Shown here piece by piece: positions 22,968 to 34,380 of a stretch of 64,000 nucleotides of DNA. Below the pieces are notes generated by a model. It was not told where the DNA came from. It worked only from the letters and a program-made list of their open reading frames with translations, and ran no database searches. A program made the position numbers and the translations under genes. Each line of letters starts with the position of its first letter. Within the stretch, counting starts at the first letter, position 1. Origin of the DNA: Fasciolopsis buskii. Lineage: Eukaryota > Platyhelminthes > Trematoda > Plagiorchiida > Fasciolidae. The stretch covers positions 62,001-126,000 of the forward strand of contig LUCM01007448.1 in the NCBI GenBank assembly GCA_008360955.1, written 5' to 3'.

Positions 22968-23242
22968 GTCAGACGTGGATGATCTTGGATGGGTAGGTAG
23001 ACGCAACTGAGCATGGAAAAGGGAATCCACCTTGAACATGAGATTTTCATAAACGTTTGTGGATTTAGTTGAAATGTACAACTGATAACCACCTCGCTTG
23101 TTTAGCAAACGCACCTATTTTGCCAAGTATTCCACCCACGGTTGCTCACGTATTCATAGGCTGGAGATGATTACTTGTCAACTAGGGTATTTTGCATCAA
23201 CTGCGGCCCAGCAAATCCGGGTTGAACACGAAGAGGAAAATT

Positions 23243-23640
23243 TTTATTTAGGAAGGATCTTAATTTACACCAGAGTTGACCTTGAGCCAGGGTCATTTGG
23301 GCGCGCTGCATTAATCGCTTACGTTGTTACCGCGACAGTGAAGTAGTGGGAGAGAAATAGCAAAATTTCTTGCTCTCGCGGTATAGCGGATAAAAAACTA
23401 ATTAAAAAAGTCGGTTGGTTTAAAATGTTCTATTTAAACTTTCCCATCCTTTTAAGTTAAATAAGACCACTATTCGTATCATCCTGAACAAATAAACTAT
23501 GTCAAGAGCATAATTTTCACTGATCAAATCGATCATATCCGAAAGCAAATACAACGTTATCTATTTTCATAGCAACATTTCACGAAAGAAGCACCTTTTC
23601 TAATCTTGTCACAGATTCTTACCGACATTTCATGAGCCAT
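23243..23640 (-). repeat. Old tRNA-like repeat, copy 1
   Basis: It aligns over about 400 bp with 24474-24835 at low identity, through blocks such as GTGACCTTGAGCC-like, AATAAACTATGTCAA and TTTCATGAGCC. On the minus strand GTAAGCGATTAATGC and AAGGTCAACTCTGG sit where A and B boxes would be. Confidence 0.5.
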
Positions 23641-24473
23641 CGTCCGGATAGACTTGAATCGTATTTGAACACTTCACGTTTCACCAGATCGGCGGCTTGA
23701 ATTAATAGGAAAATGAGGCAATATTAGAAAATTTGGTTCACCGGAATCTAAGGCCTCGTTAGTTTTGTTGTTGGATGAATGCGATATGTGTTAACCAAGT
23801 TGTCACGCTTTCTTATTCCCGTCCACATGAATAAACTTGGAAAATCCCCACCAAGGGATCCAAAGAGAATTTCGTCATTGCGATAACAGAGATATTCCTT
23901 TCATTCTAAAAAGGCAGACAATATAAAAAGACGGCAGTATTTCTGATGGAAGTTTTGCGTTTCACTCTACCAAATTTTATCAGACATGTTATCCGGAGTA
24001 AAATCGGTTTCTTTCAGTCTGGCGTAAAACGGGTAAAAGTACAATTGGATGGAGGGTATATTTAACACAAAAACACCCCGGCCTGAATCTTTACTCCATG
24101 ACAAATGTTTCGAGTTGTTCCGCGATACGGAAACTTAGAAAACCTAACGCTTATTGAAGTATGCAGTAAAACACTTTCGCTTCAGAGGTGTCGAGTGCCA
24201 CATCAGAAAGACTAAAATATTACTGGAGGATAATGGCGGGCTCATCGATTACCATTGTTTTTTGACGCTGGATTCCTAGCAAAAAAGGCCCCAGATTGTT
24301 GAGAAAAAAAATCTCAATTACAATGTGCATATGGTGGCCGAAATGGAATATCGACCGAATTCCGAGTTTATTTGTTCACTAAATAACCCCCAAGCATTCC
24401 GTGTACTGTCGGAAGGATTCGACTGTTCTTGTTGAGTGACAGAAATATTGAAGTATTCATCAATCGGGATCAC

Positions 24474-24835
24474 TTTCGTTTAGGAAGAAATTTGGTCTTT
24501 GCCAAGGATGACCTTGCGCCAAGATCATCCAAGTGGCCTGCGTTAACCGCTTGAGCTTTTTCGGTAACAATAAAGCAGCAAGTGGGAGACAGGAAATGCT
24601 ATGGGCACTGCGATACAGAGGGTATTAAAATGGCTAAAAAGCCTCTGTCAATCCAAAATTTTTGTTGAATAGATAACGGCACCATTTATATCGCCAGACC
24701 AATAAACCATGTCAATAACGTAATTTACGAACATAGATTTACCTATATTCATGTTAAAGTTTTGCGACAAGATGTCTTTCCTATAGTTCCAGTGAAAATT
24801 ATCAACAACGGTATTTCATACACGATTGTCCAAAG
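24474..24835 (-). repeat. Old tRNA-like repeat, copy 2
   Basis: This copy preserves a better A box on the minus strand (AGCTCAAGCGGTTAACGC) followed by GCAAGGTCATCC. It lies about 1.23 kb from copy 1 in the same orientation. Confidence 0.5.
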
Positions 24836-25742
24836 AGAGAGAGAGTTGACCAATATTAAAGGGCCCCAAGAATCTGCGGATATAGGATGTAGATTAATCA
24901 CGCACTAAGTGAGGGAATATAATTATCCTGCCTAATAGTAGAAAATACTTAGCACCTTAATTTGGCGATCCGCTAATTTCGCTGATGGGTGCATGACGTG
25001 TGGTGTCCCGGGAGCCTTTACAAAATGGACATTTTTAGAAGGAAATTCAAAACGTTTTCTTGCTTTCTTATCTTCGTTCAATCTGTTAACTCATGTACAA
25101 ATAAAACTTTAAAAAAGGCCTTGCGAAAGGATCAGAAAAGAATGGCCAAACGAGCAGCTACAAAAGGAAGTGCCAACTTGGTCAAAGGAAGATAAATCCG
25201 AACAGTGAACGTGGGCCAACGAACATCGTGTGTTGGTCGATGATTGTGATAAACAAGTTGATAATCACCAAGACTACCTACACTAGACTTTACACCAGTA
25301 AGAAGCAAGGATTTCAATTCTTTTGGAAAAATGTAAGTGGATAGTATGGGACCAGTTTCACCAGTTCCCTCCGTTGGCATGGGGTGGATTGTTGCTTATC
25401 TATACGAATCAGTGTACTGGCTGAAACAAGGGGAAAGGGGTATCTAAATACAGAGTAGATTGCTTAAAAGTGATAGGTTTGAATTCGTCAGGCTATTTGA
25501 CCATTTGAACTTCATTAATTTAGCCTAAACTTAGCAAGAATTTGATCCAAACTTACCAGAGGTTGGTTACGTTCCTGGAAGTATCACTGGAGTTCTGGAT
25601 TTCACTATTTTAGCCCTATATGTTTACATTTCAACAAAAAATCGTTTGCGCATGATCAATGCACCGTAAGTAGTTGGACGAATTAAAAAAATACAAACCT
25701 AACCGGTGGAAAGAATGAAATGTAATTCATTTCGTACTTTAA

Positions 25743-25988
25743 CGTTTTACTATATTATACAAGTTGGATATGCAAGCTCAGCGTTTACATGACGATAAAT
25801 CAATGATTGGCAAGTCATCGCGACCAATAAAGTTTACGTTTGGGTCTCGTAACTCTTTAAATGTTGCGCGTGCTGTTTCGATGAAAGCTACGATCAAGCC
25901 TTCAGTAGTACGCTTAGAGATCACGCAGCGGTTAGAGAAATGGGACCTGAGGTTTGTCCAATCCTCAAATTTTGCAAGGGTAAATTAG
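25743..25988 (+). pseudogene. Possible LINE ORF1-like fragment or host exon
   Basis: The open frame includes IGKSSRPIKFTFGSRNSLN, then VARAVSMKATIK and RLEITQRLEKWDLRF. The pattern (GK, RPIK-FTF, a helix with A and K, then a basic/aromatic stretch) recalls the nucleic-acid-binding segment of some LINE first ORFs. A splice-like start (ATTATACAAG) and end (GCAAGG before GTAAAT) mean a host exon is the alternative. No partner domains lie nearby. Confidence 0.25.
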
Positions 25989-26104
25989 GAACAATTGTTC
26001 CAATGCTTGAATAACTGCACTTCGGATCCCATATTTCACGCACAAAACTCTACTTATCCGATCAGTCTTGCACTCGAATTTTGCTCTTATTAGACCTGGC
26101 CAGT

Positions 26105-26190
26105 TACGCCTATCCACAGTCGCACCCAGGCTTTCCAACTGGAAGGCGCGTGTGCTACCACTATGTCACCATCTCCCGGACGGTCGTCAG
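26105..26190 (-). repeat. S3-like tRNA-derived repeat
   Basis: On the minus strand GGTGACATAGTGGTAGCACA, CGCGCCTTCCAGTTGGAAAG and CCTGGGTGCGACTGTGG align with the tRNA-like part of the 7.9 kb repeat. No hammerhead part was found. Confidence 0.5.
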
Positions 26191-27995
26191 TTGATTCCTC
26201 GAGGCGGTCGATATCGACGCAGTAAGAAGACAGACTCATAAGCGCATGCAGTATTCCGACTGGGTTATTTGAAAATCATCAACTTGAATAGGCTCTCGAA
26301 TTTCACGTGACAAAACTACGAGCGAGCTAACGTGAGTCCGTAACCGTATCTGATTGATGACAATGTTCAAAGAACTACTTTACTGAACTTGTTGGACTCA
26401 TTGATGGATATGAACAGGTGAATGCATTCTGCATTGCAAATGCTTCTGTTTTTACACCAGGATTGATTCATGTGGGATGAGATTTTGTTGTTAAGATCAT
26501 ACAAGTACCGTTTGAAGCAAGCAGTATGTATCAAAACAAAATATTCGGGTATCCCGATAGACTTCCTCGGAACAAGAGGTGAATGGATTTGGGAACCTAA
26601 ATTGAAGTCCATCGCTCCAATCACAACCACAAGTTGTTCTGTGTGTTATCCGCAAAGCTTGAATTTTCGACAGTCTTCTAATTGTGTTCAGTTCTGACAT
26701 TCTTCGTAGCTGGTAAGGAAATTTCAATGTTGTTGCACATGAGTGATGAACACAATGAACCGGACTGAGTGTGCGCACAGAACATACGTTCGCATAGATT
26801 TTACCTAGCCTGAACAGAAGGACAACAATAGTTAATAAAACTTCAGACGGGCTCTACGAGCCGGATCCGTTGAGCTGGTGTCCGCAATCAAAAGAAGATG
26901 GCCAACGAGACAAGCAGGAAAGATGAATGCGCGGACTTTGACGAAGGACTAATGTCGGCTAAGTTGAATGGATTCATGAATCATCACGAAAGCGTAAACG
27001 TGATTGGGAGAACAAACAAATACGCATTTCGGTCCCGATCCTGGGACCATTTTTCACTTGCTGGTGTAAAATCAAATGTCTTCTACTTCGAAATCGATTG
27101 ATTCCAGATGTGCATATACAATCCGCTGGTCAATTTTAGGGCCAGTTCTTACTGACTAGATATTGATTTAATTGCTCAAACAATTTTCCTTTGCAAAATT
27201 CAGACAAGCTATCTTTTGTGTTCTCCGTAGGATATTTTTTCCACTTCATGCAGTGTTGATCACTATGGTTACCAAACTGAAATCGATTTCCCAAAGTCAA
27301 TGAAACAAATGAGGTCGGTGGACAACTAAATGTCATCCGTAAGCAGCCGTTTCTGGCTTGGTTTTAAGATGGGAATTTTGCTAGCTGTTATTGCGATTGG
27401 TAGGAAAGCATGTACAAGAGAATCATTAAACTGAATGCCGCACCTTTTCCTGATGCTGCGATGGAGTCTTATTTGTCCGTGTTTGTCTTCACGTGTCCTG
27501 GATACTCGGCGAATTTTTTTGTCGGTAATGCCCGAGTGTTGCTCGATTGTCGTAGTTTAGTGTAGTGACAGTTCCAGTTGTAGGAAATGAAACTCAACTC
27601 GTCGCAGAATAAATAATTAGCGAGTGGGGGAGACGCCTGTCCATTCCATCAATAACATGGTCGTTTTCCATCTCACCATTTCCAGAGTTCCCCTGCTAAG
27701 TTAGAATAAGCAAATACATTAAGTGTGATTGCTCATTTCATACTGTTTGCATGCCTTATTGACGGACAGAAAATCGAACGTGTTCCAACTGTCCTACAAC
27801 TACTTGCGATTCGAATTTTAAGTGCAGAAATTCTGTAGAACCTTCAAATAAATGAGGTTCACAGACTGCTGCTTTGATGTACTGCAGTATACAAAATGTC
27901 GTTAGAAAGTTGAAGGCAGTGAAAAGCACTTTAGCCCCCCCCGTCACATACGGCCTTATCTCAAAGATAAAATTCATCCGAACGCTCTTCAGTGT

Positions 27996-28075
27996 GACCT
28001 GGTAACTCAGCTGGTCGGGCATACGCGTCGCAGAAGTATGGTATGTATCCCTGCGCAGGTTTGAAACCCGTCAAT
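27996..28075 (+). repeat. tRNA-like pseudogene or SINE head (S5)
   Basis: TAACTCAGCTGGTCGGGC is a perfect A box, and AGGTTTGAAACCCG about 38 bases later is a good B box. The arms do not close into a cloverleaf, so it is not a tRNA gene. Confidence 0.5.
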
Positions 28076-28079
28076 ACAA

Positions 28080-31000
28080 AAGAATTTTCACACCTTGATC
28101 AATTTTAATTTTTTTCAAGAAACCGGACACATATCCGAATGTTGGTGAGCCCAAAATGATGTGTTTCCAAACCTGTACAAGTAATTAAGCCAAATCGTCT
28201 AGGACTCGGTGTCCAGTTGGGACATACATCAAACTATTTTGTTCACAATGCGGTCAATAATCGTTCTGGACGAATCGATCGCTCGTACCGAGTTGTCTCG
28301 AAATCGTTGTCACTCATCTCCGGCTGTGATGTTCGGAGAAAAAGTTCTCTCTTACGGAAAAAATAGCTACTCGAGTGCGGCAAACTCACTTTTCTAGTAG
28401 TTGCGCACGAAATGCATTTTGTTCAACCTCGGTTTTTAAGCATGTCTTGTGAGCCAAAATACTGAGATTAATGGAATTCAGTTTGAAGAAGCACGTAGTG
28501 GATGTGGATGAAATATTAGCAGAAAACACAACACGTGATTTTTCGGACACTGTTTTCGTAGTGTGACATGTTTCGGAGCCAACCCACAGGTAGAAAACAA
28601 ATCGAATGACATTCTGTCCGGTGTGACCAACTTTAGGTTTTCTGTCAAGAACGGCCGTAAATTAGATCAACATAGGTTTGATGAAGATCCCCATAGGTCC
28701 AACTTTTGACCGGTCTCATTCACCTACAATACGATCGATTGTATTCGGTTTGTTGTTGTGTTGAGTTCTCTTCAACTTACACGAACTCACCTTGATATAA
28801 GCCGTAAAAATTTTCCAGTCAGATAAATTGGGTGTCGGTAATTATTGATTTTTCGATATAGTAACCAAATCACTCCACGTTCTTCGATATGTTCACAAAC
28901 AGTACCAAGAGATGAAATGCATGGTATTCTTGTATACATCCTGTGAGATTTCATACAGTAAAAAGTTAGCAAGAGCATTCACCTTGATTCGGTCTTTCAT
29001 TATCTTTTCTCGTGATTAGTCAGCTTAGTGGCACCATCGTAGACAAGGCACCCAAGAAATTGACAAAGATTTAAATGTTCCCTGTCTGGCTGAATTTTGC
29101 TATTTTATTGTGATCCAATAATGCCAGACATTTTGATGGCTACAAAGGATGAACCACGTTCATCCACCAATCCAGCATGTTGTGACGTCAAAAAGGCTGC
29201 TCGAATTGACCGTTAAGTGAGAGAAAACAGTTCAAATGAATGGACTGATCAAAATGTGCAATCCGAACGCTATGACCTATTTGCATGCAATTGGAATGAC
29301 CCGGCAACCTCCATGTAGTTTCACAGATAAAGATTACATCAGTAGCTGTGTAAAATTGTAATCTCCCGATACACTGGTGATAAAAATAGAGGTACAAGTC
29401 CGAGTGGACAGGAAATCGATGGCATTCATTAAGAAAATAAGATTCGATGAGCTACGATGTTTGGCAATCGTCAGGACTGAGAGTCGGTCAGATAGGACAG
29501 AAAGGGAGTTGGGAATCGATCTATTGGATATTGACTCGTTCAATCAAAATACATGCGTAAGTATATCGCGCGGACAAGTGACTGACCAGTTAAGGACCAA
29601 TCCAAACGCAATACCGATTAGTATCGATCGTCTACCATAGGGCCAAAGTAAAACCAGTGCAACAGAGAACCAGAAAACAATAAAACACGGTTTGCTAGAC
29701 GTTTGTGCACTTGTCTCTATAGTGGCTGGCTCGTGATGAGAGGTGTTCGGTTTTGGGCCTATAGAACAGATGCTTTCTCCGTGACCATTGACGGTACAAA
29801 GTTCGCGATTATATGATCTGTATGAACAATACCAGTTCCAAACAGCACACTTTCTACAGTGTCACCAGCAATAGGGGTATGTGATCACATTTGGTCATTA
29901 CACAGTTAGTGAATATTTTCACCTATTGCCGATCATCTCCCACGTGATGAACAGTCAGTCGTGACACCAAAGTTGCCTTGCTTGACTGTAAACATGTTAT
30001 AGCTATTCTTTCCACTTACAACAACCGCATCACTTCTAAGTTTGACTTCGGATGACAGCGTCGGTTTGCTGCACTGGTTCTTTAATCTGACATAGAAATT
30101 TGCGGCCACGTTGCAAGCCAACTCAATGTCTTGTACCTTCCTGAAGATGGATGTTCATCAGCTTCCGCTCTTTGCACGTCACAGACTTTTGTGCATGTGA
30201 GATTGTCCGGACACCGGATTCACCCCCGTAGTATGTTCAACAGACTATATTGAAATATGAGTGCTCTATCAAAATATGATAAACCATCGACTACCGGATC
30301 CACAGTCCCGTGATCAACTTTTTTGAAAATATCTTTTGTCCAACATAAGGGTGGGTTCAATGAAGTTGAAGAGTTTTGAACGGTCTAAATCAAGTGTGTC
30401 TATCACACTAGGTGAATGGGAACAGTTAAATATCGGAGCTAATCGAAGAATCATCACAAATATGATGAATTACACTGCGGTCTTTTTCGACGGATGTTAA
30501 GGGTGCCTTCACCGGACTGACTGCCATTCAATTTATCCTCTGCTTCTGAATGCGCCAGAAGAATTTCGTCCAACAGATATTCACGAAATGTTGGCACGAG
30601 TTCACTGTACCAATCGCTTTTTGGAAAGTATTCAATGTACCGAAGTTAGCACTGAAGTGTTTCGATAGCGTTTATCCCTCAAGAAACTGATTTGCATTAA
30701 TTCTTTCCGGAATAGTTTCACTCAGATCTCCCAGTGTTACTCCGAAAGGTCATACTAGTTTGTTTCCATGGCTGTGTATTCATTTTACTTATTTGATTCA
30801 ATTAAAACAGTTTTATTGGCCGAAAATGCATTCGATACAAGATGTACTTCCACATAGATAGCCACACAAACTTCGTTCCATTAACTAACGTCATGGCACA
30901 CGAAACTGACACTCAGCATCAAACCAAATATTCGCGATCATTGTGAGAAGATAATCCGTCACCTTAAGACGATTCCACATTTGCGACCTCGACATCAGTA

Positions 31001-31845
31001 GTCAGAGGTTAGACGCCAAGTGGAATTACCTTCGTCATGAGATATCAAATTTAATCTTAGTTGAGAAACTGAATGCACTGTACAGCCGTTTCATCTCACA
31101 TGTTAAGAACCGTCGACAGTGCATATCCATCGAGGAGTGGAAATGGTACACGAACTCGAGAAGAACGATTGTGAATCCAAAAACCTTATCCGTTGCGCTA
31201 GTCCGTCGGGCTCCTCAACGGCTCCGTGAAATTTATCATCCATTTAGATGCAAAAATGTGGCCACATGATTTCATGTGAATGAAATACCACCTGTTCATA
31301 ACCAGTCACCATGGCCACAGGTCATTGGTGTACAACAGCTGTGATTTTATTAAAGAACTTTTCGAACCATTAAAAATTCCTCCCGGAGCTATTCGTGAGC
31401 GCTCTAGTTGACTGAAAAAAGGCGAACGAAATTGTTTCGACTCGTCATTACCTTGCGGCCAAAATTGGTTTTTAAGCGAACAGAAATGGAATTAAAAAAT
31501 AAACATTTTTTTTCATCACCGACAATCAAATGCTGATCAGGTTGTTTTGATTAGAGTAGTTGAATTGGTGACCTAGTGAATACGTGCCGTCTATCAAAAA
31601 ACAAAATTGTTGAGAGCGAATTTGAAAAAATAGTTTATTGACGCTGTACTAAGCGGTGAACTGGGTACCACGGTGGCTTTGCAGGAGAAAAGTTGCAGAT
31701 CATTTCTGATACACGATCTTCCCTTCAAGGTCACACCGATGAACTGGGTCCGTTGTTAGTTTTGCTTTGGAATTAACTAAGTAGAATCAACTGAACACAT
31801 TCGCACAGAAAGGGGACCATATTTCGGAAGCTTATCAAGTCATGA
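28080..31845. other. No firm feature
   Basis: A plus-strand frame without an ATG (about 30954-31269) reads RRFHICDLDISSQRLDAKWN and SNLILVEKLNALYSRF. It has 103 codons, but frames of this size are expected about twenty times by chance here. Confidence 0.4.
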
Positions 31846-31906
31846 GAATTTCCTTTGGATCGCTAGGAGCGTGAGTGGATGGTAAGTCCATTTAAGCATC
31901 ACGTGG
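31846..31906 (+). repeat. Single arm of foldback family F1
   Basis: It matches the left arm of the 1588-1730 element, including GTGGATGGTAAGTCCATTTA and the CACGTG after it. It runs directly into sequence of the palindromic family P (from 31916), so two elements are joined here. Confidence 0.7.
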
Positions 31907-31915
31907 CTGAATCAG

Positions 31916-32075
31916 GACCAAATGATGTAAGGAATGTATCGAAAAATCGATGCGCCATGTTTTCCAATCAAACTGATTGGAAAGCTTGCCTTGAGAAAGA
32001 CTACCCACGGTGGTCGATACGTCGGCGCATTACATCTACCAATAACGCTGTTTTACCATTATATCATTCACAACT
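31916..32075 (+). repeat. Partial copy of family P with flank unit
   Basis: It contains the shared flank (ATGATGTAAGGAATGTATCG), then a single arm with CTTGAGAAAGACTACCCACG and the tip TATATCATTCACAA. The inner hairpin has a T-G wobble relative to other copies (GACTAC with GTGGTC), so its pairing survives the substitution. Confidence 0.7.
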
Positions 32076-32447
32076 GATCACATGGCGATTCGCCAGAGGA
32101 TTTTCGTCTATCACATAAGGCTAACATTCAGAAAAGAGACAAGACCGAAAGTGTTGATGTTATTCCAAGTACCAAGATTCGGGCAGACGGAAAATAAATA
32201 ACAAAAAAAATAATAATTGAGAGTTTAACAGAGCAGCGATTGGGCAATAAACATTGTCGGGAATTATCACGGGAAAAAGTAAATTCGATGGAATATGAAG
32301 TTTTCAGCGAAAAAAGCAACATATCGCATTATTTGTAAGAAATGGGCAATAAAGAAATTTGACCGGCAGATTGGGAATTGCATAAGAAATTCAATAGATT
32401 CAAATAAAAATCTCGAAGTAAAAGTAAAAAAAATGGGAACGAAAAGA

Positions 32448-32820
32448 ATTCGACTGCAGATCGAGAGGTCCCCGGTTCGAACCCGGGTGTCTCCTGTGCG
32501 TTTTCAATTGCTTCAATCACCAACTGAAATATTCCTTGTTGCATCACTTAACAATACTACAAGTTACACTCAATCTGTATTTGCAACAGGAACACAGTTG
32601 GGAAATGCGCACTGAACGTCTCCGTGACTCACTCCTCCTTACTATCGTTCAATGCGTGCCGTTCCCTTGTTCACATTCACGCCATTCCACTCGGTTGTTT
32701 ACACAATTACCCATCAACTGTTGTATCCTTCCTCGCTTATCATCAATGTGAATAATTGCACAGTTCATTCTTCATCCGGTCAGTGTTATCTTGTTCCCAC
32801 CTCTCTAATTCAGTTCACTT
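32448..32820 (+). repeat. Direct repeat: 3' half of tRNA-Cys plus flank, copy 1
   Basis: The segment begins inside the anticodon arm of the tRNA-Cys (shared ATTCGACTGCAG) and runs through the T arm and downstream flank. It matches 33692-34064 base for base as far as I can align by eye, at a fixed offset of 1244 bp. Without the 5' half of the tRNA it cannot make a functional tRNA, although B box and T arm are intact. The homology continues to about 33100 but becomes riddled with one-base insertions and deletions. It could be a segmental duplication or a haplotype/assembly artefact. Confidence 0.85.
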
Positions 32821-33667
32821 AGTTAACATCTTTCAGTCCAGTTCATTCAGTTCCAGTTCATTTGCAGTTAATATGTGAATTGTGTTCTGTTGAGTTGAGT
32901 TGAGTTGATTGATTTGAGTTGATGTGTTGAGTTGAGTTTAGATGTGTGAGGTTTTGAGTGGATTCCGTTCAGCGAATTTGTGATCGGGAGACCATGTCCT
33001 GAAACGTATAGCAACGCCTTATGTTACTTGTAAATGACCTTTCATCGACAACCGGGCATGTCGGCTGAGCACAGATTTCCCAATGTCAGGCATCAAACCT
33101 TATGTGTACACGAAGACACTTAGTGATTTGATTTGGACGTCTCCATCCTGGTTGAAAAGAAATCGGAGGAGTTCTTCGGGACCGGTCGATTTTCCTCCAT
33201 CCCATCATTAGGATGCTCGACTCTAATTCCGATCTCGTTCAACTATTGGCATTTATTGACATCCGAGTACATGTATCAGCGCGCGGCTAGCACGTGGCTG
33301 CTGATATCCTTAGTGGTTTTCAAATTTCGTGTTGGTCATGTCACACAGAATGATAGGTTTTGTATTTGGCAGTCCAATGCTTAATAATACAGGCTTCGAC
33401 CAAGTACAAATACAGTCTGTTCAACAGCACAGGACAAAAACAATCCAATCACTAGTGCAAAGAGGAAACAATTTGGAATCAAATAACTGTGAACCGGTCG
33501 ATAGGTACTAATTGATGATGAACTAGGGAGGATTGATTTGTCGTTTCTGCTGTTTGGAATAGGAATGAATTGTGTTGTGATTGAGTTGGGGAACATGACA
33601 CAGCGAGGAGATATTTGATTGTATTAGATGGTGTATGTTGGATGTGTGTTTGTTGTACCTGACGAGG

Positions 33668-33739
33668 GGAGGCATAGCTCAGTGGTAGAGCATTCGACTG
33701 CAGATCGAGAGGTCCCCGGTTCGAACCCGGGTGTCTCCT
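33668..33739 (+). tRNA. tRNA-Cys (GCA)
   Basis: This is a complete nuclear tRNA cloverleaf of 72 nt, without an intron or an encoded CCA. The acceptor stem pairs GGAGGCA with TGTCTCC (one G-U). The D arm contains TAGCTCAGTGGTAGAGC, which is also a consensus RNA polymerase III A box. The anticodon stem TTCGA/TCGAG encloses the loop CTGCAGA, giving anticodon GCA, cysteine. The T arm CCCGG-TTCGAAC-CCGGG carries a perfect B box. A TTTT terminator follows within about 10 bases. It delivers cysteine in cytosolic translation. The 3' half plus about 330 bases of downstream flank recurs identically from 32448, so this is the parent of a partial duplicate. I see no sign that this copy is a pseudogene. 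Confidence 0.95.
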
Positions 33740-34380
33740 GTGCGTTTTCAATTGCTTCAATCACCAACTGAAATATTCCTTGTTGCATCACTTAACAATA
33801 CTACAAGTTACACTCAATCTGTATTTGCAACAGGAACACAGTTGGGAAATGCGCACTGAACGTCTCCGTGACTCACTCCTCCTTACTATCGTTCAATGCG
33901 TGCCGTTCCCTTGTTCACATTCACGCCATTCCACTCGGTTGTTTACACAATTACCCATCAACTGTTGTATCCTTCCTCGCTTATCATCAATGTGAATAAT
34001 TGCACAGTTCATTCTTCATCCGGTCAGTGTTATCTTGTTCCCACCTCTCTAATTCAGTTCACTTCAGTTCACATCAGTTCAGTCCAGATCAATTCAATTC
34101 AGTTCATTTCAGTCCAGATCAATTCAGTTCAGTTCATTTGAGTTGTAATATGTTGAATTGTGTTCTGTTGAGTTGAGTTGAGTTGAGTTGAGTTGAGTTG
34201 TGTTGAGTTGAGTTGAGTTGAGTTGAGTTGAGTTGTGTGGATTTCCGTTCAGCGAAATTTGTGTCGGGGAGAACCATGTTCCTGAAACGTATATTAGCAA
34301 CGACCATATTGTTACTGTGTAAACTGGACCTTCGATCGACAACCGGATGTCGGGCTCACACCACAGATCCCTGCAATTCC
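33692..34380 (+). repeat. Direct repeat: tRNA-Cys 3' half plus flank, copy 2
   Basis: This is the partner of 32448-33100. The first ~373 bp are identical to copy 1. Beyond 34065 the copies part within AGTTC-rich and GTTGA-rich simple sequence. They can be realigned after it (for example CGACAACCGG near 34336 against 33048), but with many single-base indels. Confidence 0.85.
34166..34236 (+). repeat. (GTTGA)n pentanucleotide microsatellite
   Basis: Tandem GTTGA units with one GTGTT interruption. It lies inside copy 2 of the tRNA-Cys flank repeat, and copy 1 has a shorter, scrambled version near 32890-32945. It is preceded by an AGTTC-rich stretch (34050-34140). Confidence 0.9.

Noticed and set aside
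26848..27101. Exon candidate at 26.9 kb
   Set aside because: All three plus-strand frames look protein-like over this GC-richer stretch and none has matching splice partners, so no choice can be justified.
32536..32751. 71-codon frame identical to one at 33780-33995
   Set aside because: The identity comes from the direct duplication of the tRNA flank. There is no codon-level evidence of coding.
33479..33760. Minus-strand open frame over the tRNA
   Set aside because: It is the reverse translation of the tRNA-Cys gene (GSNRGPLDLQSNALPLS), a common false ORF.
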